A stretch of 64,000 nt of DNA, from NCBI GenBank assembly GCA_002086835.1, contig MVIG01000008.1, positions 248,001 to 312,000 on the forward strand. The letters run 5' to 3'. A model generated the notes under the pieces. It did no database searches. It saw only the letters and a list, made by a program, of their open reading frames with translations, and was not told the origin of the DNA. The first letter of the stretch is position 1. The number at the start of each line of letters is the position of its first letter. A program made the position numbers and the translations under genes. Positions 9,501 to 17,809 of this stretch are shown here, piece by piece. This DNA comes from Mycolicibacterium porcinum (lineage in GTDB: Bacteria; Actinomycetota; Actinomycetes; Mycobacteriales; Mycobacteriaceae).

Positions 9501-9956
9501 CTACGCTTCGGCGCGGTGGGCCCGCAGCGCCTCGATCTCGCGTTCGAAATCTTCCGCCGACGAAAACGACCGGTACACCGACGCGAACCTCAGGTAGGCC
9601 ACCTCGTCCAACTCGCGGAGCGGCCCCAGAATCGCCAACCCGACCTCATGGCTGGGGATCTCCGGCGTGCCGAGCCCGCGGACCGCGTCCTCGACCTTCT
9701 GTGCCAGAACATTGAGGGCGTCGTCGTCGACCTGCCTGCCCTGACAGGACCGGCGTACCCCGCGAATGACCTTCTCGCGACTGAACGGCTCGGTCACCCC
9801 GCTGCGCTTCACCACGGCCAGCACGGCCGTCTCAACGGTGGTGAATCGGCGTCCGCACTCCGGGCAGGACCGACGGCGCCGGATGGCCTGCCCCTCGTCG
9901 GTCTCGCGGGAATCGACCACACGCGAATCAGGGTGACGGCAGAACGGACAATGCAT
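9501..9956 (-). CDS. nrdR: transcriptional repressor NrdR
   Basis: A 151-residue ATP/dATP-sensing repressor of ribonucleotide reductase genes. The N-terminal zinc ribbon has Cys3, Cys6, Cys31 and Cys34 (CPFC and CPEC); an ATP-cone domain follows from about residue 46 ([19 protein letters not shown]). The ATG at 9956 is preceded by AAGGAGC with short spacing. Its neighbours chiZ and lexA are the same as in M. tuberculosis, which puts dNTP supply control next to the SOS locus. No ribonucleotide reductase gene is in the window. Confidence 0.95.
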   Translation of the reverse strand: MHCPFCRHPDSRVVDSRETDEGQAIRRRRSCPECGRRFTTVETAVLAVVKRSGVTEPFSREKVIRGVRRSCQGRQVDDDALNVLAQKVEDAVRGLGTPEIPSHEVGLAILGPLRELDEVAYLRFASVYRSFSSAEDFEREIEALRAHRAEA

Positions 9957-10120
9957 TACCGCTCCTTCGTCATGCCGCCGGACAACTAGCTCGAGCGCCC
10001 TTGAGCGTACCCGCGTTGCCTGCGGCAGACGCACCGCCGGGTCCAGTGGGGTGTAGACGCTCACGCCGACGCCGGCCAGTGCGACTGGCAGCCAGGACGA
10101 TTCAGCGGCCATCGCGCTGC

Positions 10121-10612
10121 TCAGCCAACCGGGGCGAGCAGCGTCTGTCCCGCGTCGACGGCCGCGGAGTCGAGCTGGTTGAGATCACGGATCTGCTCGA
10201 CGACCTGGGACACCGGGGCGTCCGGGGCGACCCGCCGAGCGAGCTGCTGCAGCGTTTCACCCGACTTCACCTGGACCACCGCCAGTTCGGTCGGCGCGGA
10301 CGTCTCGGTCCCGACGACCCCGCCGAGTTGGGCCACCAACCCCAGCCACACGGTGATGCCCGCGGCGACCAGCGCCAACAAGACCGTGGTCAGCGGCGTG
10401 ATGGGGCGGCTGCGGTGCGAGGCCCGCGACATCAGCACTCCGGTTCCGCGGTACCGGACCGAGCCGGCGGACGGCCGGGACGGTGCGGGCCGCTGAACCC
10501 GGCGCAACGGCCTGGGCGCACCGGCACCGAACTGGGCGCGGGGCGACTGCGACCGCGGGGTGGCCCGAACAGCGCGGGAACGGCTATCGGCGGGGATATC
10601 GATGATCGCCAT
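10121..10612 (-). CDS. chiZ: LysM-domain membrane protein, SOS-induced division inhibitor (ChiZ-like)
   Basis: A 163-residue single-pass membrane protein. An arginine- and proline-rich cytoplasmic N-terminus (residues 1-70, probably disordered) leads to one membrane helix (about 73-97, [24 protein letters not shown]) and an extracellular LysM domain at the C-terminus ([15 protein letters not shown] to [10 protein letters not shown]). Rv2719c (ChiZ) of M. tuberculosis has this architecture, is DNA-damage induced and stalls septation. The ATG at 10612 has GAAAGG upstream; a longer in-frame start at 10657 would lie inside the LexA-box region and is unlikely. Its promoter carries both a PafBC-type element and several LexA-like boxes. 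Confidence 0.88.
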   Translation of the reverse strand: MAIIDIPADSRSRAVRATPRSQSPRAQFGAGAPRPLRRVQRPAPSRPSAGSVRYRGTGVLMSRASHRSRPITPLTTVLLALVAAGITVWLGLVAQLGGVVGTETSAPTELAVVQVKSGETLQQLARRVAPDAPVSQVVEQIRDLNQLDSAAVDAGQTLLAPVG

Positions 10613-10637
10613 CTGACTGCCTTTCGGTGGGACGTAT

Positions 10638-10695
10638 TCGCTCTTGTGTTCGAACATAGTCGCTCAAGTGTTCGATGAATAGAACATGTGATCGA
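10638..10695. promoter_or_regulatory. array of three LexA-like boxes in front of chiZ
   Basis: The mycobacterial SOS box is TCGAAC-N4-GTTCGA. Three 16-bp matches, each with two mismatches, lie in a row: TCGCTCTTGTGTTCGA (10638-10653), TCGCTCAAGTGTTCGA (10660-10675) and TAGAACATGTGATCGA (10680-10695). The first two are nearly identical direct copies 22 bp apart. They span the predicted transcription start of chiZ. Individual strengths are uncertain. Confidence 0.55.
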
Positions 10696-10706
10696 ACTGT
10701 TGCCAA

Positions 10707-10729
10707 ACGATAGAACAGGGCACCGACAA
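10707..10729 (-). promoter_or_regulatory. PafBC-type (RecA-NDp) promoter of chiZ
   Basis: Reading the minus strand, TTGTCGGTG (10729-10721) is followed after 8 bases by TATCGT (10712-10707). This matches the LexA-independent DNA-damage promoter motif TTGTCRGTG-N8-TANNNT recognised with PafBC. The same motif precedes recA in this window. Confidence 0.75.
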
Positions 10730-10807
10730 GTTCGGGCCGCCGAGTCTCGCCGGCCCCGCATCTCACCGCCGCACACCACCCACCTGCGGACACGCCCGCA
10801 ACACGCG

Positions 10808-10823
10808 TCGAACACATGTTTGA
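10808..10823. promoter_or_regulatory. LexA (SOS) box of lexA
   Basis: TCGAACACATGTTTGA matches the SOS consensus TCGAAC-N4-GTTCGA at 11 of 12 defined positions. It lies just upstream of the lexA -10 element, so LexA bound here should repress its own gene. Confidence 0.85.
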
Positions 10824-10842
10824 TTAATGTTCGACCAGCGAC

Positions 10843-10848
10843 TACATT
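10843..10848 (+). promoter_or_regulatory. -10 element of lexA (leaderless)
   Basis: TACATT is followed by seven bases and the lexA ATG at 10856. No Shine-Dalgarno sequence is present, so transcription probably starts at or next to the start codon. Confidence 0.6.
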
Positions 10849-10855
10849 CGGCCAC

Positions 10856-11575
10856 ATGAGCGACGACCGCAGCAGGGACGGCAGCACCGACACCCCGGCC
10901 GGATCGGACGGCGCGGGCCCCCGCCGGGCCGAGGGTGGCCTCACCGACCGACAACGGACGATTCTCGATGTCATCCGGGCGTCGGTGACCAGTCGCGGCT
11001 ATCCGCCGAGCATCCGCGAGATCGGCGATGCGGTGGGCTTGACCTCGACGTCGTCGGTCGCCCATCAGTTGCGCACCCTGGAGCGCAAGGGCTACCTGCG
11101 GCGCGACCCCAACCGGCCGCGCGCGGTCGATGTACGCGGCGCCGACGATCCGGCGGCCGCGGTGGTGTCGACCGACGTGGTCGGCTCCGACGCATTGCCC
11201 GAGCCCACGTTCGTCCCGGTGCTCGGGCGGATTGCCGCGGGTGGACCCATCCTGGCTGAGCAGGCCGTCGAGGATGTCTTCCCGCTGCCCCGCGAGCTGG
11301 TCGGCGAGGGCTCGCTGTTCCTGCTCAAAGTCGTCGGGGACTCGATGGTCGACGCCGCGATCTGCGACGGCGACTGGGTCGTGGTGCGCCAGCAGAGCGT
11401 GGCCGACAACGGGGACATCGTGGCAGCCATGATCGACGGCGAAGCCACGGTCAAGACGTTCAAACGGACCCGCGGTCAGGTCTGGCTCATGCCGCACAAT
11501 CCGGCATACGACCCGATCCCGGGTAACGACGCGGCGGTGCTCGGCAAGGTCGTCACCGTGATCCGCAAGATCTGA
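10856..11575 (+). CDS. lexA: SOS repressor LexA
   Basis: A 239-residue self-cleaving repressor of the DNA-damage response. The N-terminal winged helix (residues 29-92, with [27 protein letters not shown] read in pieces) binds the SOS box; the C-terminal S24 peptidase-like domain carries the cleavage site Ala128-Gly129 (RIAAGGP) and the Ser163/Lys200 dyad (GDSM and TVKTF). RecA filaments trigger cleavage. The first 28 residues are a polar extension common in mycobacteria. The start at 10856 follows a leaderless-type promoter. It is divergent from chiZ and ends in a strong hairpin. Confidence 0.96.
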   Translation: MSDDRSRDGSTDTPAGSDGAGPRRAEGGLTDRQRTILDVIRASVTSRGYPPSIREIGDAVGLTSTSSVAHQLRTLERKGYLRRDPNRPRAVDVRGADDPAAAVVSTDVVGSDALPEPTFVPVLGRIAAGGPILAEQAVEDVFPLPRELVGEGSLFLLKVVGDSMVDAAICDGDWVVVRQQSVADNGDIVAAMIDGEATVKTFKRTRGQVWLMPHNPAYDPIPGNDAAVLGKVVTVIRKI

Positions 11576-11587
11576 CGAAGCAACGTC

Positions 11588-11619
11588 GGACCCGGCCGCA
11601 TCGAGATGTGGCCGGGTCC
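11588..11619 (+). terminator. hairpin terminator after lexA
   Basis: A 15-bp stem (GGACCCGGCCGCATC pairing with GATGTGGCCGGGTCC through one G-T pair) with a two-base loop is followed by TTCTGTTT. It begins 12 bases after the lexA stop and ends before the convergent LGFP gene, so it may serve both. Confidence 0.7.
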
Positions 11620-11631
11620 TTCTGTTTCAGT

Positions 11632-13962
11632 TCAGTCCGTTCGCACGAATCCGTTGGTGCGAGCGAATTCCTCACTGGCGAACCAGATCTCGGCCACCGC
11701 GTCGTCGTATTCGCTGCTGTCGGGTGCCCAGTACCGGCCGGACTTCGTGTCGGCCTTGATCGGGTACCCCTCCGGCGCCCGGTTCGGATCGTCGAGGGGT
11801 AGGTGGATCGCCGTGGCACTGGGGATCTCGTCGAGTTCAATGGCGGCATGCCGCCCGCTGTGGGACTCGCTGCTGTATGCCTCGGCCTCGGTGATCACCC
11901 GGGTCGGCGCGGTGTCCACGTTGTCCTGATCGGTCGGCATGGCCAGACCGCCCAGCGCTGCGAAACCTTGCGGCACGCGTGGCCCTCCCGCCGTACCTGC
12001 GAACGCCGCGGTGTCGGCCGCGCCGTCCGCGAGTTCCGCTTCGATCTCATCCTCGGTGTCGTCGCCCTCGGCGACTTCCTCGAAGTCCGCGTCGATCGGC
12101 GCGTTGAGGTCCTCGTCCTCATCGAAGTCGTCGTCGAAGTCATCTTCTTCGAAGTCGTCGTCTTCGTAATCGTCGTCGTCTTGATAGCCGTCGTCGTAGT
12201 CCTCGAAGCCCTGTTCCGGCTCCGGGCCGGCCAGTCGCGCGGAATCCTCCGGCGGCTCGTCGTCCTCGTCCAGGGATCCGTAGCTGCCGGACGGCCGGTG
12301 GGGGGCCGCCCACTGGCTGACCGGCATCGCGATGTCGGTGGGGCCGTCGTACGGCGACGCCGCGCCGCTCGCGGAGTCCTCACCCGCCCCGGCGAATCGG
12401 GCCGTCGCGGCCTCACCGGCTCCGTAGGCGGTGCCGGGCCCGTGATTCGGCGCCTCGGCACCGTGATCGTCCGCGAACTCGTCGTCGTATCCCCGCGAGT
12501 CGTAGCGCGCGTCGTCGTAACGGCCGTCGTCGTAGTGCCCTTCGCCGGGCCCGCCGTCGTAGTCGTCGTCGAACGGATCGTGGTCGAAGTCGTCCTCACC
12601 GCCGCCCCTGCGACGGTGCCACAGAGCCGCTCCCACGATCAGACCGGCGAGCAACAGCACCGGGATGACCGCGATCAGCCACCACCAGCTCCAATGCCAG
12701 GAGAACGGCTTCTTGGTATCTGCTGTCGACGGCTGCGGACCGCCGGCATGAGGTTGCCCGACACCCGGAACCTGCAGTCCGCTCAACTCGGAGGCGAGTT
12801 TGGACGGCTCGGTGGTGAACTTGCTGGCGTCGCGATCCCAGGAGATCGCTCCCCCGCTGAACCGCTGGGTGACGACGGAGCCGTCTTCGGTCTGGTCGGC
12901 CATCGGAGCGCCCAGTGCGCCTTTGGCCCCACCGAGCTTGTCCCAGGCCGCTTTCATGGCGCCCCGGACGATCACCGCGCCGTAATCGGGAGTCCAGAAG
13001 ATGACGGGGTTGTCGGCCGCGGCGAAGGTGCTGATCCGGCTGTTGGGGCCCAGCCCGCCCTCGGACTCACTCGCGGTCGGGAAGCCCAGGTCGCCTTCGG
13101 GGCCGCCGACGCTTTCGTACTTCTCCAGCAGCTGGCCGGTGATCGCGTTGGCACCGGTGGCCGGGCTGTAGAAGATCTTGCCGCCGGCGTAGTTCTGGCC
13201 GGTCCCGCCGTCGCCGATCGGGTACTGGTCGCCATCCTTGGCTCCCAGCGGACCCATCGGCCCGCCCGCCGCCCGGCGAGCCGCGGCGATCGCCGCGGCC
13301 GGATCCGACGGGACGTCCAGGCCCGCCAGTTGATCGGCCAGGTCGGGCGGCACTGTGGTGAATGCCTTGGTCTTGCGGTTCCAGGAGATCTCGCCGCCGG
13401 TGAACTTCTGGGAGATCACGTCACCGTCGAACGACTCGTCGTCGGACGGAACGCCCAGTACACCCGCCGAACCGCCGAGTTTGTCCCACGCGGCGTTGAT
13501 GGCGCCGCGGACCACGCGGGCACCGGTGGCCGGAGTCCAGAAGATGACGGGGTTGTCAGGCGCACTCAATGTGGAGTTGCGGCTGTCGGTGGCGCGACCG
13601 GCGCCCTCGTCGATGGTTGGGAACCCCAAATCGCCGTCGGCCGCGCCGCCCAGCGACTCGTACTTGTCCAAAATCGCGCCCTGCATGAAATGAGCGCCGG
13701 TGGCCGGGGTGAAGAACATCTTGCCGCCGGCGAAGTTCTGCGCGAAGCCCGAACCCACCGCATAGACGCCGCCCTGACGGGGCCCCAACGGTCCGCCGTC
13801 ACCGCCGCTGGCCTCCCAGGCGGCGGTGACCGCCGCATCGGCATCCGATTCCGGGGTGGCCGACGCCACCGCTGGGACCATCAAAGCAGCGACCACGAGT
13901 GCGAGCAGGCCGGCCGCCAACCGCCACACGGCCGCGTTCAGCCTCGCTCCAGGCCTAGTCAT
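11632..13962 (-). CDS. secreted/membrane LGFP-repeat protein with acidic C-terminal tail
   Basis: A 776-residue protein similar to Rv2721c. The N-terminus has a signal or anchor helix (about residues 11-36), then a long extracellular part made of LGFP-type repeats (motifs such as GPLGPRQGGVYAVG, GDLGFPTIDEG, GVLGVPSDDE, GALGAPMADQ) arranged as two similar halves, each with paired NPVIFWTPATGA-like and GKIFYSPATGANAI-like modules. LGFP repeats are thought to bind cell-wall components. A membrane helix (WWWLIAVIPVLLLAGLIVGAALW) is followed by a cytoplasmic tail of about 300 residues that is very rich in Asp, Glu and Gly. The ATG at 13962 has GGGGAGAG upstream. It converges with lexA. Confidence 0.85.
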   Translation of the reverse strand: MTRPGARLNAAVWRLAAGLLALVVAALMVPAVASATPESDADAAVTAAWEASGGDGGPLGPRQGGVYAVGSGFAQNFAGGKMFFTPATGAHFMQGAILDKYESLGGAADGDLGFPTIDEGAGRATDSRNSTLSAPDNPVIFWTPATGARVVRGAINAAWDKLGGSAGVLGVPSDDESFDGDVISQKFTGGEISWNRKTKAFTTVPPDLADQLAGLDVPSDPAAAIAAARRAAGGPMGPLGAKDGDQYPIGDGGTGQNYAGGKIFYSPATGANAITGQLLEKYESVGGPEGDLGFPTASESEGGLGPNSRISTFAAADNPVIFWTPDYGAVIVRGAMKAAWDKLGGAKGALGAPMADQTEDGSVVTQRFSGGAISWDRDASKFTTEPSKLASELSGLQVPGVGQPHAGGPQPSTADTKKPFSWHWSWWWLIAVIPVLLLAGLIVGAALWHRRRGGGEDDFDHDPFDDDYDGGPGEGHYDDGRYDDARYDSRGYDDEFADDHGAEAPNHGPGTAYGAGEAATARFAGAGEDSASGAASPYDGPTDIAMPVSQWAAPHRPSGSYGSLDEDDEPPEDSARLAGPEPEQGFEDYDDGYQDDDDYEDDDFEEDDFDDDFDEDEDLNAPIDADFEEVAEGDDTEDEIEAELADGAADTAAFAGTAGGPRVPQGFAALGGLAMPTDQDNVDTAPTRVITEAEAYSSESHSGRHAAIELDEIPSATAIHLPLDDPNRAPEGYPIKADTKSGRYWAPDSSEYDDAVAEIWFASEEFARTNGFVRTD

Positions 13963-14070
13963 GCGCTCTCCCCGCTCGTTCGGCAAAGTTTCCTCAGAAG
14001 TGTCCCGCCCCGACAACTTTGCTTCAGCACGTGACGATAACCAAGGAACGTGGCCGATCATGACCAAAAA

Positions 14071-14108
14071 AGCCCCAATATCTGGGTCTTGCGACCCAGA
14101 TTTGGGCT
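14071..14108 (-). terminator. intrinsic terminator after fadE20
   Basis: On the minus strand a stem formed by AGCCCAAATCTGGGTC and GACCCAGATATTGGGGCT, with one bulge and a GCAA-type loop, runs into six U residues. It lies about 45 bases after the acyl-CoA dehydrogenase stop. It is one of the few hairpins here with a true U-tract. Confidence 0.75.
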
Positions 14109-14151
14109 TCTCGGGGCGTGATACGCATGAATCCGGGGGCCGACAGGCCCG

Positions 14152-15312
14152 CTAGACACCCAGACTGCGTCCGATGATCTCCTTCATGATCTCGGTTGTG
14201 CCGCCGTAAATGGTCTGCACCCGAGCATCCAGGTAGGCCCGGGCAACCGGGTACTCCCGCATGTAGCCGTAGCCGCCATGCAGCTGCAGGCAGCGGTCGA
14301 TCAGTTCGACCTGCTTCTCGGTCGAGTACCACTTGGCCATCGCGGCCTGCTCGACGGTGAGCTTCTCGTCGAGGTGCAACCGGATGAACTCGTCGACCAT
14401 CATCCGCACCACGGTGGCCTCGGTCGCCAGTTCGGCCAGCAGGAACCTGCTGTTCTGGAAGCTGCCGATGGGCTTGCCGAACGCCTTGCGCTCCTTGGTG
14501 TACTGCAGCGTCTGCTCCAGCACCGCCTCCATCGCCGCCGCCGCCATGATGGCGATCGAGATGCGTTCCTGCGGCAGGTTCTGCATCAGGTAGACGAACC
14601 CCTGGCCTTCCTCACCGAGCAGGTTCTCGACGGGCACCTTGACGTCGGTGAACGACAGCTCGGCCGTGTCCTGGGCGTCCAGGCCGATCTTGTCGAGGTG
14701 CCTGCCGCGCTCGAAGCCCTCCATGCCGCGCTCCACCACCAGCAGGGAGAAACCCAGGGCGCCCTTCTCGGGGTCGGTCTGGGCGACGACGATCACCAGG
14801 TCGGAGTTGATGCCGTTGGTGATGAAGGTCTTCGACCCGTTGAGCACGTAATGGTCGCCGTCGCGGACCGCGCGGGTCTTGATGCCCTGCAGGTCGCTCC
14901 CGGTGCCGGGTTCGGTCATTGCGATCGCCGTGATCAATTCACCGGTGCAGAACTTCGGCAGCCAGCGCTGCTTCTGCTCTTCGTTGGCCAGCCGCAGCAG
15001 ATAGGGCGCGACGACGTCGTTGTGCAGGCTGAAGCCGATGCCGCTGTAGCGGCCGGCCACGGTCTCCTCGCAGACGATCGTGTTGTACCGGAAGTCGTCG
15101 TTACCGCCGCCGCCGTACTCCTCGGGCACCGCCATCCCGAGAAAGCCCTGCTTGCCTGCCTCCAGCCAGACCCCGCGGTCGACGATCTTGTCCTTCTCCC
15201 ACTGGTCGTGGAAGGGCGCGACATGCTTGTCGAGGAACGCCCGGTACGACTCGCGGAACAGCTCGTGCTCCGGTTCGAACAAGGTGCGGTCGTACTTCAC
15301 AGCACTACCCAT
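14152..15312 (-). CDS. fadE20: acyl-CoA dehydrogenase (FadE20-like)
   Basis: A 386-residue FAD enzyme that makes the first double bond in acyl-CoA oxidation. The N-terminal helical domain (MAVPEEYGGGG), the middle beta domain with the flavin-binding motif ITAIAMTEPGTGSDLQGI, and the C-terminal helical domain with LHGGYGYMREYPVARAYLDAR are complete. The length is typical. The exact chain length of its substrate cannot be read off. Position between the LGFP gene and the hflX block matches Rv2724c (fadE20). GGAGG precedes the ATG at 15312. An inverted repeat just upstream suggests control by a TetR-type repressor; a U-tract terminator follows the gene. Confidence 0.88.
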   Translation of the reverse strand: MGSAVKYDRTLFEPEHELFRESYRAFLDKHVAPFHDQWEKDKIVDRGVWLEAGKQGFLGMAVPEEYGGGGNDDFRYNTIVCEETVAGRYSGIGFSLHNDVVAPYLLRLANEEQKQRWLPKFCTGELITAIAMTEPGTGSDLQGIKTRAVRDGDHYVLNGSKTFITNGINSDLVIVVAQTDPEKGALGFSLLVVERGMEGFERGRHLDKIGLDAQDTAELSFTDVKVPVENLLGEEGQGFVYLMQNLPQERISIAIMAAAAMEAVLEQTLQYTKERKAFGKPIGSFQNSRFLLAELATEATVVRMMVDEFIRLHLDEKLTVEQAAMAKWYSTEKQVELIDRCLQLHGGYGYMREYPVARAYLDARVQTIYGGTTEIMKEIIGRSLGV

Positions 15313-15355
15313 GGTGTGACCTCCGGTACTGGTTACGGATTTGGGGCCAACCTAT

Positions 15356-15373
15356 ACCAACCGGGTGGTTGGT
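15356..15373. promoter_or_regulatory. inverted repeat, candidate operator between fadE20 and the molybdoenzyme gene
   Basis: ACCAACC-GGGT-GGTTGGT is a 7-4-7 inverted repeat. It directly precedes TAGGTT (15354-15349 on the minus strand), a plausible fadE20 -10 element, and lies upstream of TAAACT (15401-15406), the likely -10 of the rightward gene. Size and symmetry suit a TetR-family regulator, but no such gene is adjacent. Confidence 0.5.
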
Positions 15374-15412
15374 CAGCCCCGGGGAGGGTCGTACCGCCCG
15401 TAAACTCGGGCC

Positions 15413-17701
15413 ATGCCCCAGTCCCCCGCGAGCCTCGCGCACTGGGGCGCCTTCACCGCCGACGTCGCGGACGGTGACATCACCGCCGTCACTCCGCGCG
15501 CGGGCGACGCCGACCCGTCTCCGTTGCTCGGCAACCTCCCGGGCTCGATCCGGCACCGCTCGCGGGTCGCCGGACCCGCGGTCCGGCGCGGCTGGCTGCG
15601 GGACGGCCCAGGGCCCAGCACCGAGCGGGGTGCCGACGAGTTCGTGGCGGTGTCGTGGGACGAGCTCACCGAATTGCTCGCCGGCGAGCTGCGCCGGGTC
15701 GTCGACACATACGGCAACGAGGCGATCTACGGCGGCTCTTACGGCTGGTCCAGCGCCGGACGGTTCCACCACGCCCAGAGTCAGGTGCACCGCTTTCTGA
15801 AAATGCTTGGCGGATATACCTTTTCCCGTCATTCCTACAGCCTTGGCGCGACCGGGGTGATCATGCCCCGGGTGGTCGGCACCCACGACGACCTGTTCAA
15901 GCGGTCCACCGACTGGGACGTCATCGCCGAACACACCGACTTGCTGGTGTGCTTCGGCGGTGTCGCGCTGAAGAACACCGGCATCAATCACGGTGGTACC
16001 ACGGCACATCCGGCACGCGATGCGCTGCGGCGGATGCGTGACCGCGGCGGACAGATCGTGTCCGTGAGCCCGCTGCGCGACGACGTCGACGGCGACTGCC
16101 AGTGGCTTGCCCCGGTCCCCGGCACCGACGTGGCGGTGATGCTCGCGCTGGCCTACGTCCTGGCCACCGAGGGTCTGGCCGATCGCGACTTCCTCGATAC
16201 ATACTGCACCGGCTATCAGCGGTTCGAGCGGTACCTGCTGGGCCACGACGACGGCGTCGCCAAGAGCCCGCGGTGGGCGTCGGCACTCAGCGGCCTGCCT
16301 GCCGAGGAGCTGACCACACTGGCCCGGCGGATGGCGGCCTCGCGCACCCTGGTCACCGTCAGCTGGTCGCTGCAACGGGTCCGGCACGGCGAGCAGGCTC
16401 CGTGGATGGGGCTGACCCTGGCGGCGATGCTCGGCCAGATCGGTATCCCCGGAGGAGGTTTCGGGCACGGCTACGGGTCGATGAACGAGCCGGGGCTGCC
16501 CCCGCTGCGCTGCACTCTGCCCGCGCTGCCGCAGGGACCCAACCCGGTGCAGACGTTCATCCCCGTCGCGGCAGTCACCGACATGTTGCTGCATCCGGGC
16601 CGGCCGTTCGACTACAACGGCCTGCAGCTGACCTACCCCGACATCAAGTGTGTGTACTGGGCCGGCGGCAATCCGTTTCACCACCACCAGAACATTCCCA
16701 GGTTGCGCCGGGGGCTGTCCCGGGTCGACACCGTCGTGGTGCACGACCCGTACTGGACGGCGATGGCCAAACATGCCGACATCGTGGTGCCGTCGACCAC
16801 CGCCTATGAGCGCGAGGACTACTCGGGATCACGCAATGATCCGTTGCTGGTCGCGATGCCCGCGCTGGCGCCGCCGTATGCCGACGCCCGCGACGACTAC
16901 ACCACGTTCTCGGCGCTGGCCGAGCGGCTCGGTTTCGGCGCGCGGTTCACCGAGGGCCGCACGGCACGGCAGTGGCTGGTCCACATGTATGAAAAGTGGG
17001 CCGCCGGGCTGGACTTCGAGGTTCCCGCGTTCGACGAGTTCTGGGCTGCGGGAAGCGTGCGGCTGCCCACCGAACCAGGCCTGACGCTGTTCGCCGACTT
17101 CCGGGCCGACCCGATCGGGCGACCGCTGGCCACCCCGAGCGGCCGCATCGAGATCTTCTCCGCCGACATCGACCGATTCGGTTATGCCGACTGCGCCGGC
17201 CATCCGCGGTGGTATGAGCCGACGGAGTGGCTCGGCGGAGCTCGCGCCCGCAGGTACCCGTTGCATCTGCTGGCCAACCAGCCGGCGACCCGCCTACACA
17301 GCCAACTCGACGGCGGCCCCACCAGCCAGGCATCGAAAGTCCAGGGGCGCGAACCGATCCGGATGAATCCGGAGGACGCGGCGGCCCGCGGTCTCACCGG
17401 TGGCGACGTGGTACGGGTGTTCAATGACCGCGGCGCATGCCTGGCCGGCGTGGTGATCGACGACCGGCTGCGCCCGGCGGTGGTGCAACTGCCGACCGGC
17501 GCCTGGTTCGATCCGGCCGACCCGGCAGACCCCGATTCGATGTGCGTACACGGCAATCCCAACGTGCTCACCGAGGACGTCGGCACCTCTTCGCTGGCTC
17601 GCGGTTGCACCGGGGCGCACGTCCTGGTGCAGGTGGAGAAGTTCGCCGGCGCGCTGCCCCCGGTGCGAGCACACGAGCCACCGGTGATCCGGCGACGCTG
17701 A
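15413..17701 (+). CDS. molybdopterin oxidoreductase of the biotin sulfoxide/TMAO/DMSO reductase type
   Basis: A 762-residue bis-MGD molybdoenzyme resembling BisC and TorA. The segment GGSYGWSSAG (residues 107-116) matches the molybdenum-ligand loop; by comparison with GWRS of E. coli BisC, Ser114 is the likely ligand. There is no N-terminal 4Fe-4S motif, which fits this subgroup, and no twin-arginine signal, so it is probably cytoplasmic and may reduce S- or N-oxides such as methionine or biotin sulfoxide. The C-terminal cofactor-binding domain (from about residue 625) includes HSQLDGGPTSQ and NPEDAAARGL. TAAACT six bases before the ATG implies a leaderless start. No electron-partner gene is adjacent. 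Confidence 0.88.
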   Translation: MPQSPASLAHWGAFTADVADGDITAVTPRAGDADPSPLLGNLPGSIRHRSRVAGPAVRRGWLRDGPGPSTERGADEFVAVSWDELTELLAGELRRVVDTYGNEAIYGGSYGWSSAGRFHHAQSQVHRFLKMLGGYTFSRHSYSLGATGVIMPRVVGTHDDLFKRSTDWDVIAEHTDLLVCFGGVALKNTGINHGGTTAHPARDALRRMRDRGGQIVSVSPLRDDVDGDCQWLAPVPGTDVAVMLALAYVLATEGLADRDFLDTYCTGYQRFERYLLGHDDGVAKSPRWASALSGLPAEELTTLARRMAASRTLVTVSWSLQRVRHGEQAPWMGLTLAAMLGQIGIPGGGFGHGYGSMNEPGLPPLRCTLPALPQGPNPVQTFIPVAAVTDMLLHPGRPFDYNGLQLTYPDIKCVYWAGGNPFHHHQNIPRLRRGLSRVDTVVVHDPYWTAMAKHADIVVPSTTAYEREDYSGSRNDPLLVAMPALAPPYADARDDYTTFSALAERLGFGARFTEGRTARQWLVHMYEKWAAGLDFEVPAFDEFWAAGSVRLPTEPGLTLFADFRADPIGRPLATPSGRIEIFSADIDRFGYADCAGHPRWYEPTEWLGGARARRYPLHLLANQPATRLHSQLDGGPTSQASKVQGREPIRMNPEDAAARGLTGGDVVRVFNDRGACLAGVVIDDRLRPAVVQLPTGAWFDPADPADPDSMCVHGNPNVLTEDVGTSSLARGCTGAHVLVQVEKFAGALPPVRAHEPPVIRRR

Positions 17702-17773
17702 AACCATTGGGCGGTCACCACTTCGGCCGTTTTCCCGGTAGCGGTTGCGTGCCGGTGCAAAGATCCCTTCAGC

Positions 17774-17791
17774 GCTGACGGCGGCGTCAGC
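17774..17791 (+). other. hairpin abutting the ribosome-binding site of the PE-PPE hydrolase gene
   Basis: GCTGACG-GCGG-CGTCAGC forms a 7-bp stem with a 4-base loop. It ends immediately before AGAAGGAGAT, the Shine-Dalgarno region of the next gene. It could tune ribosome access or mRNA stability; nothing further can be read. Confidence 0.4.
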
Positions 17792-17809
17792 AGAAGGAGA
17801 TCCCGGCCG

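Noticed and set aside
12101..12200. A GTCGTC-rich simple repeat in the LGFP gene as a possible microsatellite
   Set aside because: The units are irregular and explained by codons for Asp and Glu in the acidic tail.
11803..14034. A 743-codon open frame antisense to the LGFP gene
   Set aside because: Its Val/Arg/Gly-rich product mirrors the repetitive acidic codons of the LGFP gene, which has a signal peptide and recognised repeats. No ribosome site or conserved motif.
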